Of a stretch of 64,000 nucleotides of DNA, positions 16,647 to 25,623 are shown one piece after another (the first letter of the stretch is position 1; each line of letters starts with the position of its first letter). The notes under the pieces are model-generated. The model was given only the letters and a program-made list of their open reading frames with translations. It had not been told where the DNA came from and searched no databases. A program made the translations under genes and the position numbers. Origin of the DNA: an uncultured Faecalibacterium sp. (GTDB lineage: Bacteria > Bacillota > Clostridia > Oscillospirales > Ruminococcaceae); the NCBI GenBank assembly GCA_934548045.1, contig CAKTEM010000011.1, forward strand, positions 1 to 64,000. The letters run 5' to 3'.

Positions 16647-19600
16647 TTAGATGGTTTTGACGTCGTCCTCTTTCTTTTTGCGGAAGCGGAAGATGGTCAG
16701 GATGACCAGAACTGCGATTAGACCACCGCAGACGCCATCCACAGCGTAGATGACCTTCTGGTAAGGTTCGACCTTTGCCAGATAACGGCTGCCCGGCATA
16801 CCGCCGTTCATAGCCTTGGAGTTTGCGATGGTGTACAGGATGTTGTGAATTGCTTCACGACCATAATGGTAATCCGAAACATCATCCTTGTTGAAGGTGT
16901 AGCGTGCGCCGGAGGGCAGGTTGGTAAGCTTACCGTCTGCGCCTGCCTGAATCATCTGACCTGCATCCATGAAGACGCCGGTGTTTGCGTTATCGGTGAT
17001 GATGAAGCCGTGGAAGCCCCATTCGTTGCGGAGCAGGCCGGTGATGAGATTGTAGTTGCCGCCAGCCCAAGTATAGCCGACGCGGTTGAAGGAAGTCATG
17101 ATACCAGTAACAGAGGGAATCTCGGTGGTAGCGTTGCTGTAAGTGCCGTCGCCGTTGTCCTTTACATAGTTCATCTCGACGGTATCCGCCTTGACACACA
17201 TCTCAAAGGGCTTTAGGTAGATTTCACGAGCAGCCTGCTCGTTCAGGAAGGTTGCGATGCTGTACTGACCGTCACGGTCGCCGCGGTGGTCTTCCTGATC
17301 ATTGATAGCGTAGTGCTTGACGAAGACATACATGCCGCGAGAAGCAACACCCTCGCACTCGAGAGAAGCGATGTGACCGCCGACAAATGGGTCTTCGGAA
17401 TAATACTCGCTATTGCGGCCGGAGAAAGCGGTGCGGTGCATGTTGACTGCCGGAGCGTACCAGCCGTCGACATCCAGATAATAGGACTCGTCGCCGATGT
17501 TCTCGCCGTAGTGATAAGCCAAGTCATCGTTATAGGTCTGAGCCAGAACGATAACGCCGCAGTGTGCAATATAACGGGTGAAAACGAAGTTGCCGTTTGC
17601 ATCAAAACCATAATTCACCAAACCAGTTGCGGCGTCGCGGTCGGTTGCGGCAGGCTTATCAACAGACTTGATAGCGGAAGTGCCGTAACCAGACTGAGTG
17701 ATAAGGGTCTGATAGTCATCGGGAGTCAGCTGGTCGAGCAGGTCATCCCATTTGGAATCGTTGTAATCCAGACCGCGCATATCAATCAGGCCGAGGTTGT
17801 TGTCCTTGCCATAAACGATTTCATCGGTCAGGGTAGAGGGGTCGGTGGGGTTCAGAGAATCGAAGGAATCCATCTGTGCGAGGTCTTCATCGCTGATGGT
17901 CTTATAGTAGGTGTAAGAAGCCGGGTTGCCGTTTGCGTCGGTGCCGTTGATGGGGTTGCCCCAAGTGCTGATCTGGTCGCTGACTTCACCATCGGTGGTC
18001 GGCCAGGTGCCAGTCCAGTCATTACGGGAGAGGTACTGCAAATCGCCGTTTGCATGGTCGAGCTGGTTGGTGACCTCAACGCCGGTAGTGGTGTCGTTCT
18101 TGTAAGTGGTGGTGTCAACAGTGCCGTTTGCAGGAGTGTAAGTTGCGACAAAAGCGGTGTCGCCGTCGGCGGTCATGCCGTCTTCAACGGTCTTGCCCTT
18201 GACAGCAAGGATATTGTTGACTGCGTCGTGTGCGTTCTTGGCGGCGGTGATGTAGTAATCACCAGCATCCAGAATATAGGTCTTTGCGTTGGTGTAGTCG
18301 TAGGATTTCAGCTGTTCTTTATCAAAAGTAACAGTGACGGTTTCACTTGCGCCGGGAGCCAGCTCAGAAGTCTTTGCATAGCCGACCAGTTCAACAGAAG
18401 ACTTTTCGACTTTGTTTGCTTTGTCGTAGTCGGTGTAAGGACTCTGGGCGTAGACTTCGACGACATCCTTGCCGGCAACAGAACCGGTATTGGTGACCTT
18501 GACGGAGACGGTGCAGGTGTCGCCATCCCACTGGGTGTTGTAGTCCGACCAGTCAAAGTCAGTGTAAGACAGACCGTAGCCGAAGGGGTACATTACAGCG
18601 TCATCATAGTTGTAATCGCCTGCGTTGCCCTGATTGAGAACTTTGTCCTCGTAACGGGTCTCATAGTAGCGATAACCGACGTAGATGCCCTCTTTGTAGC
18701 TGACGTAGTTGTACTTGGTGATGTTGCCGTTCTCGTCATAATAAGCGAAGTCACCGAAGTTCTGAGCAGCCGGGCTGTTCATAGCGTCAACTTCATAAGT
18801 ATCGACGGTACGTCCGGAGGGATTGACCTTGCCGGAGAAAATCTCAGCCAGAGAACACAGACCGTAGTCACCCATCGCAGGAGCGGAAATAATGGTGTGG
18901 ATGCTGGGATAATTCTCGACCCAGCTAAGATCAACTGCCGCGCTGGAGTTGAGCAGAAGAACCACATCGTCGAAGTTGTCGTTCAGATACTGAAGAATCT
19001 CCAGCTCGACAGAATCCGGCTCGAGGTAAGTTTTGGTCTTGTCCTCTTCAATGTCGGTGTGATTGTACATGGAACGGGGCATATCTCGGCCTTCGCCAGC
19101 CACACGGCTGAACACGAAGACAGGAACCGTACCCTGCATGGAGTCGGTCAGACCCGGCTCGGCCTCGATGACGGACAGCGGACATTCGTTGATGGAGAAG
19201 TCCTCGTCGTCACCGTAAGAGACGGAACCGACACCCAGACCATAATCTTTGCCGTTGCCCTCAGAATAGAACTTCCACAGGTCTTCGTTGACGCCGAAAC
19301 CAGCATCTTCAAAGGCAGTCTTCATATCAACCTTGTTGCCGCCAATATAGCTGATTGCCGAATGGCTGACAAAGCTGAAAGTGGTGTTAGTGCTGTACGG
19401 CATTTTGCCAGCGTCATTTTTCAGCAGGACGATGCCCTCAGCGGCGATTTGTTTGTTCAGTGCGACTTCATCCTCGACCAGAGCATCCAGCGTGTCAAAA
19501 CCGGGCTTGCTGTACTCCATGTTGATGCCTTCGGTCTTGGCCTTGCTGTTGTCGATTTCTCCACTCTTCAAGCCCAGAATACTCTGCACGCTGCTTGCGT

Positions 19601-19721
19601 TGGGCGGAATCAGCACGTTGGCCGCGACGATGCCGCCAGCCAGCGCGATACACAATACACCGGAAACGGCAGTTTTGACGATCTTGCCGACCATCTTATT
19701 GCCTTTCTTTTTCTGTGCCAT
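16647..19721 (-). CDS. Membrane-anchored GH3 beta-glucosidase with reversed domain order
   Basis: 1024-aa envelope enzyme. An N-terminal membrane helix (IVKTAVSGVLCIALAGGIVAA) is followed first by the GH3 C-terminal-type domain (AAEGIVLLKNDAGKMPYS; VGYRYYETRY; PFGYGLSYTDF), then a fibronectin-III-like domain, and only then the GH3 barrel (FSGRNSEYYSEDPF; KHYAINDQEDHRGD; FHGFIITDNANTG with the nucleophile Asp). A C-terminal helix (GVCGGLIAVLVILTIF) and basic tail would anchor the other end. Domain-swapped GH3 enzymes are known from Ruminococcus albus and relatives. ATG at 19721 has AAGGAGA upstream. Likely trims beta-glucosides at the cell surface before the cytosolic GH3. Confidence 0.9.
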   Translation of the reverse strand: MAQKKKGNKMVGKIVKTAVSGVLCIALAGGIVAANVLIPPNASSVQSILGLKSGEIDNSKAKTEGINMEYSKPGFDTLDALVEDEVALNKQIAAEGIVLLKNDAGKMPYSTNTTFSFVSHSAISYIGGNKVDMKTAFEDAGFGVNEDLWKFYSEGNGKDYGLGVGSVSYGDDEDFSINECPLSVIEAEPGLTDSMQGTVPVFVFSRVAGEGRDMPRSMYNHTDIEEDKTKTYLEPDSVELEILQYLNDNFDDVVLLLNSSAAVDLSWVENYPSIHTIISAPAMGDYGLCSLAEIFSGKVNPSGRTVDTYEVDAMNSPAAQNFGDFAYYDENGNITKYNYVSYKEGIYVGYRYYETRYEDKVLNQGNAGDYNYDDAVMYPFGYGLSYTDFDWSDYNTQWDGDTCTVSVKVTNTGSVAGKDVVEVYAQSPYTDYDKANKVEKSSVELVGYAKTSELAPGASETVTVTFDKEQLKSYDYTNAKTYILDAGDYYITAAKNAHDAVNNILAVKGKTVEDGMTADGDTAFVATYTPANGTVDTTTYKNDTTTGVEVTNQLDHANGDLQYLSRNDWTGTWPTTDGEVSDQISTWGNPINGTDANGNPASYTYYKTISDEDLAQMDSFDSLNPTDPSTLTDEIVYGKDNNLGLIDMRGLDYNDSKWDDLLDQLTPDDYQTLITQSGYGTSAIKSVDKPAATDRDAATGLVNYGFDANGNFVFTRYIAHCGVIVLAQTYNDDLAYHYGENIGDESYYLDVDGWYAPAVNMHRTAFSGRNSEYYSEDPFVGGHIASLECEGVASRGMYVFVKHYAINDQEDHRGDRDGQYSIATFLNEQAAREIYLKPFEMCVKADTVEMNYVKDNGDGTYSNATTEIPSVTGIMTSFNRVGYTWAGGNYNLITGLLRNEWGFHGFIITDNANTGVFMDAGQMIQAGADGKLTNLPSGARYTFNKDDVSDYHYGREAIHNILYTIANSKAMNGGMPGSRYLAKVEPYQKVIYAVDGVCGGLIAVLVILTIFRFRKKKEDDVKTI

Positions 19722-19951
19722 AACTGTTTTTCTCCTTGTCTTTTCCTGCATGACCCGGGTTCATGCTTTCTGTCCGGAGCGCGTCCGCTCGTTCAACTGA
19801 CGGCATTGTATCATATAAGATTCCGCCTGCGTCATTTTCTGCGTAAATTGTCATTTTGAAAACATAATCTGCAAAAGTTTCAGAAAGGTTTCAAAATTTC
19901 ATGGCGTTATTGCCGAAAAATGCCCCCAAAACTTTGTGCATCCTGCCAAAC

Positions 19952-19977
19952 AAAAAACGGCAGGACTGTCCTGCCGT
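19952..19977 (-). terminator. Intrinsic terminator of the two-component operon
   Basis: ACGGCAGGA (19957-19965) pairs with TCCTGCCGT (19969-19977), with a T run on the minus strand; five bases after the histidine kinase stop. The rest of 19722-19956 upstream of the large GH3 gene shows no gene. Confidence 0.88.
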
Positions 19978-19982
19978 AAAAA

Positions 19983-21269
19983 TCATTCGCTTTTCGGGAG
20001 GGGCAGAAGCACCCGGAGGGTACACCAGTTCGCTTCCCAGTGCATCGTCATGCTGCCGCCGTGCTGCTGGGCGGTGTTCTGCACGCTTTTCAGGTCGGAA
20101 CTTCCGGCGGAACCCTTTCCGGGCAGGCCGTCCGCGTCCAGAACCAGCGGCGTCTCGCAGTAATGCTCGAACCGGAGCATCGCGAAACCGTTCTGGGTGT
20201 AGATGGCGACCTTGATGAGCCGCTTTTCCGGGTCGGGCTGGGTCAGCACCGACGTCATTGCGTTGTCCAGCGCGACGCCGACGATGGTGCAAAGCTCCCG
20301 TGTCGTCAGAAAGCCCAGCATCCGGCCATCTGCGACGCTCGTCATGTTGATGTCCTTCTGCTGGCAGTCCATGCTTTTGGCGGTCAGAATGGTATCCAGC
20401 ACCGGGTTTCCGGTCTTGTTCTCGGCCTCATACTGCCGGATGTTGCTCTCGATGGCGGCAAGGGCGGCGTTCTGCTTGGCCTGATCGCGCTCTTCCCGAA
20501 TGGTCGCCAGCTGGATTTTCAGCTCGTGATACCGCCGGTTGATGAGGTTGATGCCCTCTTTGCTCCGCTTGTACTGCTCGTACTGGCGGTGAAGCACCGC
20601 GTCCATGGCCGTAAGCTCGCTGTGGAGGGCGGCTTCCCGGAGCTGCTCGTGCTGGACGGTCAGGATCAGCACGCCGGAAAAGTCCACCAGCGTCCGGATG
20701 TAGAACATGCTCATGGTGGCTTCGCCGTCCTGCAAAAAGCTCAGGTTGCTGACGGCAAAGGCGGTCAGTGCCAGCGTTGCGGCAATCAGGGTCGCGTTGA
20801 CGCCGATCTCCAGATGTCCGGCAGGCCGCTGGCGGCTGCACTGAAGATAGTACATCAGGCTGAACAGCGCACCGTACACAACGACGAGAAGCAGTACCGA
20901 GGCGAGGTTCCGTGCGCTGCGGTCGGGCCAGAGGGCGCAATGCACCTGCCACTCGACGCTGGCCGCAAGCTCGGCCAGAATGAACGCCCGGGCGCAGTGG
21001 TACCCCGTTTCCAACAGGGTGATGCTCCGTGTCGTCCACAGATAGAGATAAGACAGCGCGATTGCGCACAGCATACAGGGGATCCAGAGCATCTGCGGCA
21101 CACAGCCGGTCAGCTCGAGGAAGGCCGACAGCACCACCGCCCAGACCACCGTGATGGAAATGGTAGTGCGCTTGCCAAAACGCGGCGTCAGGCCGTAGGT
21201 GTAGAGCAAGGTCGCAAGGCACTCGGCCAGCGCGGTATAAAACCGTGGGATATCGGGCAAGGCAGTCAC
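19983..21269 (-). CDS. Sensor histidine kinase, AgrC-like GHKL type
   Basis: 428-aa membrane sensor. About six hydrophobic segments occupy residues 10-205; the dimerisation helix has the AgrC-type phosphoacceptor motif NRRYHELKIQL with His248. The ATP domain has an N-box-like VGVALDNAMTSV and a degenerate G box (GSAGSSDLKSVQ). Start is GTG overlapping the end of the response regulator by four bases, so the pair is translationally coupled. Family members often sense secreted peptides; no agrD-like peptide gene was seen next to it. Confidence 0.9.
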   Translation of the reverse strand: MTALPDIPRFYTALAECLATLLYTYGLTPRFGKRTTISITVVWAVVLSAFLELTGCVPQMLWIPCMLCAIALSYLYLWTTRSITLLETGYHCARAFILAELAASVEWQVHCALWPDRSARNLASVLLLVVVYGALFSLMYYLQCSRQRPAGHLEIGVNATLIAATLALTAFAVSNLSFLQDGEATMSMFYIRTLVDFSGVLILTVQHEQLREAALHSELTAMDAVLHRQYEQYKRSKEGINLINRRYHELKIQLATIREERDQAKQNAALAAIESNIRQYEAENKTGNPVLDTILTAKSMDCQQKDINMTSVADGRMLGFLTTRELCTIVGVALDNAMTSVLTQPDPEKRLIKVAIYTQNGFAMLRFEHYCETPLVLDADGLPGKGSAGSSDLKSVQNTAQQHGGSMTMHWEANWCTLRVLLPLPKSE

Positions 21270-21976
21270 ATTCCCTCACCTCCGATGTAGTCGGTCAGCG
21301 CGGCGAGGAAGGTCTTGCGCTTCGGGCGGCTGATCTGAAGCTCATACGGCCCGACCTCCACAACGCTCTGTTGGACGGAGCGCACCTGCGCCAGATTGAC
21401 AAGGTATCCGCTGTTGCACCGGGCAAATGGCCGGGCGGACAGCTTTTCCTCAAAAGTTTTGAGGGAGCCGGGCGCGGAAAAATCGCCCTTCTCGGTGTAG
21501 AAATGCACCCGGTGGCCTTCGCTCTCGAGATAGTAAATGGTGGAAGCATCCAGCCGCCGCAGACCGCCATCCACCGGAACGGCCAAGTAATGCCGCGTCC
21601 GCTTTTCGATCCGGGTCACGGCCTTTTGGAGCTGCTGCGAAAAGGCAAAATACGGAACCGGCTTTAACACATAGTCCAGCGCGCCCACCGCATAGCCCTT
21701 GATGGCGTACTGCGCCATATTGGTAATAAAGATAAGTACCACATCATTGTCCAGCGTGCGGATGCGCTCTGCGGTGGACATGCCGTCCAGATGCTTCATC
21801 TCTACATCGAGGAAAATAATGTCGTAGACCGGGCGATAGTCATCTAACAGGTCGAGTCCGTCCGGAAAGACCGTGACCTCGAACTCCGTTCCGTACTGCC
21901 GGGTGTGCCGCTGAACATAGTCGGTCAGCTGTTCGCGCACTGCCGCGTCATCCTCCACGATCGCGATTCGTATCAC
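21266..21976 (-). CDS. LytTR-family response regulator
   Basis: 236-aa regulator: receiver domain with acidic pocket ED(8-10) and phospho-acceptor Asp57 in IIFLDVEM, Lys in YVLKPV, then a LytTR DNA-binding domain (TIYYLESEGHRVHFYT; FARCNSGYLVNLAQV). GTG start follows GGGGAGG. First gene of the pair with the AgrC-like kinase. LytTR regulators bind paired 9-12 bp repeats and typically control bacteriocins, competence or surface factors; the target here is not evident. Confidence 0.94.
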   Translation of the reverse strand: MIRIAIVEDDAAVREQLTDYVQRHTRQYGTEFEVTVFPDGLDLLDDYRPVYDIIFLDVEMKHLDGMSTAERIRTLDNDVVLIFITNMAQYAIKGYAVGALDYVLKPVPYFAFSQQLQKAVTRIEKRTRHYLAVPVDGGLRRLDASTIYYLESEGHRVHFYTEKGDFSAPGSLKTFEEKLSARPFARCNSGYLVNLAQVRSVQQSVVEVGPYELQISRPKRKTFLAALTDYIGGEGM

Positions 21977-22023
21977 AGCTGCACCTCCCCTTTGAAGTAA
22001 TCGTTGAAGTTATTATACACCAA

Positions 22024-23310
22024 TCAAAGCAGCTCTTTCAATGCCGCTTTCTCCTGCTCTGCCAGTTCCGGCACCGAGGAGCGGAAGAGCGAGTCATACC
22101 GGTACAACGCCCAGCCGCCGACGTTCTGATTCCGCAGGTCGGCGACTTGCCGAGCCAGCGCGTTTCCGGTCGACCACTGGCTCAGGCTGTCCTCATTCGC
22201 ACCGCCGTCACCGACGCCGATGCGGTACGCGCCCAGCCCGAAATACAGCGCGACGTCCGCCGAACGTGGCATGGACAGCCACTCGGGAACGATGTGGTCA
22301 AACCCGAACCGAGTGCTTCCGGATTGCAGGGTGTAGCCGTAGCCCCAGTAGACCTGCGGACAGAGATAGTCCACCACGGCGTCTTCGCCCTCGGCGGTCA
22401 GCCAGCTGTAAACATCGCTGTACTGGGTGTTCAAATCGTTGTCCGGGTTGCCCTGTGGACTGATGCCGAACCGGAGGGTCGGGTCAGCGGCCTTCACGAT
22501 GTCGTGGACGGATTTCACCAGCCGTGTGACGTTCTCGCGCCGCCATGCGGTCAAGTCGCCTGCACCGGATGCCGCAAACTGCGCCGCGTCGATACTGGAA
22601 TCGGTCGTGGGATAGAAATAGTCGTCGAAGTGGATGCCGTCCAGCGGATAGTTCTGCACCAGCTCTGCCACACCCTGCGCAACGTAATCAGCGGTTTCCG
22701 GAATGGCCGGGTTTAAGTACAAGCCCTCCCCGACCGCACAGACCCACTCCGGATGGGTGTTGGTGAGGTTGGAGTCGGCAAAATTCGGCGGAACATTGGC
22801 CGAGCTGCGGAGACGGTACGGGTTGACCCAGCCTTCAAGAGAAAGCCCCCGGCTGTGCGCTTCGGTGATGAGAACATCCAACGGGTCAAACCCCGGTGCC
22901 TGCCCCTGCACGCCGGTGCAGAGATGGCTCCACGGGTAGAGGCTACTGGGATAGAGTGCGTCGCCGAAGGGCCGCATCTGCACGAGGACGGTGTTCAGCC
23001 CCAGCGAAGCGCAGTTGTCCATCAGGGCGGCGGCATCCGCCCGGAACGCATCCTCCGAAGAAAAATCCATCCCGGCAAATTCGAGATAGCTCACCCAGAC
23101 CGCGCGCCATTCGCCGGACGGAAGAGCCGGGTTGGGTGCAGGCTGGATGTCGGAATCTGGGGTCGGTTCCACTTCCACGGGCAGGCTCAGCCGGTCGCGG
23201 AGCAAGACGCCGCCCATGCCGCAGGCCGCAACACCCAGCCCGGCCAGAAAGACCCGTCTGGAAAATCGCTTTTTGTGTCGTCCTGTTCTTTTTGTCGGAC
23301 GCCGGCTCAT
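22024..23310 (-). CDS. GHL10 (DUF187) family glycoside hydrolase-like lipoprotein, possibly Tat-exported
   Basis: 428-aa exported protein. The N terminus has a basic stretch and SRRVFLAGLGVAACG, which resembles a twin-arginine motif (SRRxFL) and ends in a lipobox-like VAAC. The body is the GHL10/DUF187 barrel: WRAVWVSYLEF, LNTVLVQMRPFGDALYPS, GWVNPYRLR, YPLDGIHFDDYFYP, and PQVYWGYGYTLQ. Relatives may act on peptidoglycan-like glycans. Its start overlaps the stop of the upstream membrane gene by four bases. Whether the organism has Tat genes cannot be judged here. Confidence 0.86.
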   Translation of the reverse strand: MSRRPTKRTGRHKKRFSRRVFLAGLGVAACGMGGVLLRDRLSLPVEVEPTPDSDIQPAPNPALPSGEWRAVWVSYLEFAGMDFSSEDAFRADAAALMDNCASLGLNTVLVQMRPFGDALYPSSLYPWSHLCTGVQGQAPGFDPLDVLITEAHSRGLSLEGWVNPYRLRSSANVPPNFADSNLTNTHPEWVCAVGEGLYLNPAIPETADYVAQGVAELVQNYPLDGIHFDDYFYPTTDSSIDAAQFAASGAGDLTAWRRENVTRLVKSVHDIVKAADPTLRFGISPQGNPDNDLNTQYSDVYSWLTAEGEDAVVDYLCPQVYWGYGYTLQSGSTRFGFDHIVPEWLSMPRSADVALYFGLGAYRIGVGDGGANEDSLSQWSTGNALARQVADLRNQNVGGWALYRYDSLFRSSVPELAEQEKAALKELL

Positions 23311-23801
23311 GCGTCATCCCTCTGCTTGTAGAGGGTCAGCGCGGCCCAGCCGCGCGCGCAGGCCAGCAGCACCCAGAGCAGATTCGTCCAGAAGCTCAGG
23401 GCCTCCATCCCGGCATAACGGGTCAGCAAGAGGAACATCAGGTGGAACACTTCCGCCGCGCCGACCAGCTGGAGCTGCCGCTGGATGGGCTCACCGCGCT
23501 GATACTCCATCGCCAGCAGCGCAGGCCAGACCAGAGCGGACGCGACATACGCCGCCCAGCCGTTGATGACATAGCTGAGCATCAGCACGATAAAGATGCC
23601 AAAGTAGTTCCGCTTTTCCTTGGCCGGCGCGCCCTTTTCAGCGGCCAGAAACAATACCGTAATGCCGGTGATGCAGAAGGCGACCATCTCGAGAAAGGAA
23701 AAGTCCATGCCGCCCAGAACGGCGAAACCGTTCAGCATCGAAGCCGCCGCCGCGACCAGCAGGAAAAAGTACCATGTTTTACGGGTGAATTTCAGTTTCA
23801 T
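23307..23801 (-). CDS. Membrane protein of unknown function
   Basis: 164-aa protein with five hydrophobic helices (for example WYFFLLVAAAASMLNGF, MVAFCITGITVLFLAA, NYFGIFIVLMLSYVING). ATG at 23801 has GGAGGA upstream; a much longer upstream frame is an overlap with the divergent gene and is not used. Four-base overlap with the GHL10 gene indicates one operon. No family recognised. Confidence 0.75.
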   Translation of the reverse strand: MKLKFTRKTWYFFLLVAAAASMLNGFAVLGGMDFSFLEMVAFCITGITVLFLAAEKGAPAKEKRNYFGIFIVLMLSYVINGWAAYVASALVWPALLAMEYQRGEPIQRQLQLVGAAEVFHLMFLLLTRYAGMEALSFWTNLLWVLLACARGWAALTLYKQRDDA

Positions 23802-23933
23802 TGCGTGTCCTCCTGCCTGCGGCAGGCGCAGGCCATCAAAATTTTGGAATATTTCAAATATTATAACACAATTTCCGGCAGGTTGTGTTACAATAAGAAA
23901 AACTTGCATCAAAACGCATCCGGGAGGACACGC

Positions 23934-24353
23934 ATGAGTTCTGTTGTTTCGATTATCATTCTGGTGGGCGTTATCGGCCTGATCATGTACCTGCTCAGCA
24001 GCCGCGAGAACAAACGCCGCAGCCAGTACGGGCCGTCCGGCCTGAGCGAGTTCCGCACCGACCTGCCGCTGGACGACTGCTTCGACCGGCTGGACGAACA
24101 TCACGAGGACGACGTTTTCGCCTATGAGTGCCGCCGGGAGAACGACGGCGGATTCCTGCTCCACCTGACGCTGCACCAACCGACCCAGCAGCCGCTGGAT
24201 ACCTTATATACTTTACGTCTCGACCCGGGCCGGCAGACCATCGTGACCCTTATCTTCATCCGGGAAGCCTTCGGCTACAAGGAGCCGCTTTTCCCACAGG
24301 AGATGCTGGATGAGTTCCTGCTGCAGAAGCTGGACGCCCACCGCACCAAATAA
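23934..24353 (+). CDS. Small membrane-anchored protein of unknown function
   Basis: 139-aa protein: one N-terminal helix (VVSIIILVGVIGLIMYLL), a basic stretch, and a soluble domain of about 100 residues (ECRRENDGGFLLHLTLH; TLYTLRLDPGRQTIVTLIF). GGGAGGA lies before the ATG at 23934. It is divergent from the 23801 membrane gene with a 132-base AT-rich gap. No domain recognised; probably faces the cytoplasm or envelope. Confidence 0.72.
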   Translation: MSSVVSIIILVGVIGLIMYLLSSRENKRRSQYGPSGLSEFRTDLPLDDCFDRLDEHHEDDVFAYECRRENDGGFLLHLTLHQPTQQPLDTLYTLRLDPGRQTIVTLIFIREAFGYKEPLFPQEMLDEFLLQKLDAHRTK

Positions 24354-24434
24354 AATCCCGAAAAACACTTTTCATTTCTGCGATTTTTTGGTATACTATT
24401 AGTTACAGCGGTTTTGTTCCAAGACCGCACAAAC

Positions 24435-24508
24435 GGGCCAGTAGCTCAGCTGGTCAGAGCTGGCGGCTCATAACCGCTTGGTCGCGGGTTCAAGTCCTGC
24501 CTGGCCCA
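24435..24508 (+). tRNA. tRNA with CAT anticodon, probably tRNA-Ile2 (lysidine type)
   Basis: Cloverleaf: acceptor GGGCCAG with CTGGCCC, anticodon loop CTCATAA, T arm GGGTTCAAGTC; no encoded CCA. In Firmicutes the CTCATAA loop and GGTC variable region fit the TilS-modified Ile2 better than elongator Met (loop usually TTCATAC). Confidence 0.85.
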
Positions 24509-24517
24509 TACATAAAA

Positions 24518-24567
24518 GAAAAAGGAGTTGTCTCGCAAGGTTGTCTTGTGCAGCAGCTCCTTTTTTG
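24518..24567 (+). terminator. Terminator after the CAT tRNA
   Basis: AAAAGGAGTTG pairs, with G-U pairs, to CAGCTCCTTTT about 25 bases on, followed by T residues. Confidence 0.6.
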
Positions 24568-24587
24568 ATAAAAGGGAGTGTGAGACG

Positions 24588-25358
24588 ATGAAAAATAAAA
24601 CACCTCCGTTTGAGATCAACGAAACGATGCTTGCGGATGTTGTCAAAATCAGTGAGCTGGTCGGACGGGTTGGCTCGACGGTCAGCTTGTCGGCAAGCCC
24701 GACTCTTCGTCGACAGAATCGTATCAAGACGATTTACTCTTCGCTGGCAATTGAACAGAATACGCTATCCCTGGAACAAGTGACAGCAGTGCTTTCGGGC
24801 AAAAGAGTTCTCGCTCCGCCGAAAGACATCGCGGAAGTGAAAAACGCGTATGAAATTTACGACCATCTGAATCAGCTGAACCCCTATTCGGTTGAGGATT
24901 TGTTATCGGCACACCTCTTGATGATGCGAGGTCTCATCGAGGAAGCAGGCGAATTTCGTTCCCGGCCAGTCGGTGTAGTGGACAGCGAGGGGAATATTCT
25001 ACATTTTGGTACACTTCCGCAGTATGTTCCATCTCTGGTGGAACAACTGATGGATTGGACACAAAGCAGTCCACTTCCCATGTTGATAAAGAGTTGTGTG
25101 TTCCACTATGAGTTTGAGGTCATCCATCCGTTTTCAGATGGGAATGGCCGGATGGGAAGGCTGTGGCATACGCTGTTGCTTTCGCAGTGGAACCCATTGT
25201 TTGCATGGCTTCCGGTTGAATCCATCCTCCACGACCACCAGCAGGAATACTATGACGCGATCAATCGTTCCAACGCAGAAGGAGAAGGCACGGCGTTCAT
25301 CGAGTTTATGCTTGGTGTTATTAAAGAAGCGTTGGAAGAGGTAAGCAAAGACCAGTAA
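24588..25358 (+). CDS. Fic-domain protein (AMPylator-type, self-inhibited class II)
   Basis: 256-aa Fic protein, predicted to transfer AMP (or another phosphate-linked group) to a hydroxyl on a target protein. The catalytic motif HPFSDGNGRMGR (residues 180-191) is complete. An N-terminal inhibitory helix SSLAIEQN (51-58) carries the conserved Glu56, though the usual Gly/Asn after it is Gln. No separate antitoxin gene is adjacent, consistent with intramolecular inhibition. The ATG at 24588 has GGGAG seven bases upstream; an alternative upstream start has no site. Confidence 0.93.
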   Translation: MKNKTPPFEINETMLADVVKISELVGRVGSTVSLSASPTLRRQNRIKTIYSSLAIEQNTLSLEQVTAVLSGKRVLAPPKDIAEVKNAYEIYDHLNQLNPYSVEDLLSAHLLMMRGLIEEAGEFRSRPVGVVDSEGNILHFGTLPQYVPSLVEQLMDWTQSSPLPMLIKSCVFHYEFEVIHPFSDGNGRMGRLWHTLLLSQWNPLFAWLPVESILHDHQQEYYDAINRSNAEGEGTAFIEFMLGVIKEALEEVSKDQ

Positions 25359-25472
25359 AAATAAATAACAAAAATTTATTTGACTGTTGTATGAGGAAAC
25401 TTGTACGGCAGTTTTTGTTTTTTTGACTACTGTTAAAAATTTCCACCAATACCCTATTCTGACAAACGTTGC

Positions 25473-25568
25473 ATCCGGGAAGCGTAAAATGAAGCTGTAC
25501 CGGATAGCTCCTGAACAAAACGTGTTCGGCTGCATGGATTCCGGGAACGGAACCGTGCGGCCGTTTTT
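25473..25568 (+). promoter_or_regulatory. Structured leader with terminator (attenuator) before the pilus operon
   Basis: In the 265-base gap 25359-25623, ATCCGG (25473-25478) pairs with CCGGAT (25500-25505). Then a long stem pairs 25527-25542 with 25549-25563 (CGGCTGCATGG with CCGTGCGGCCG, G-U pairs, inner TTCC/GGAA), followed by five T. It is a full intrinsic terminator 55 bases before the first pilus gene on the same strand. No known riboswitch core was matched. Confidence 0.6.
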
Positions 25569-25623
25569 GTTTGACCGGCGCGGCGGCATCCAGCAAATCA
25601 CGAGAAAAAGGAGGGCTTACCCG

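Noticed and set aside
17286..19859. 857-codon plus-strand frame opposite the large GH3 gene
   Set aside because: Val/Gly/Asp-rich antisense shadow; the minus strand carries all GH3 motifs.
25440..25568. c-di-GMP (GEMM) riboswitch before the pilus operon
   Set aside because: Considered because pili are often under c-di-GMP control and some short strings look similar, but the conserved tetraloop-receptor and GCAAAGCC core could not be found.
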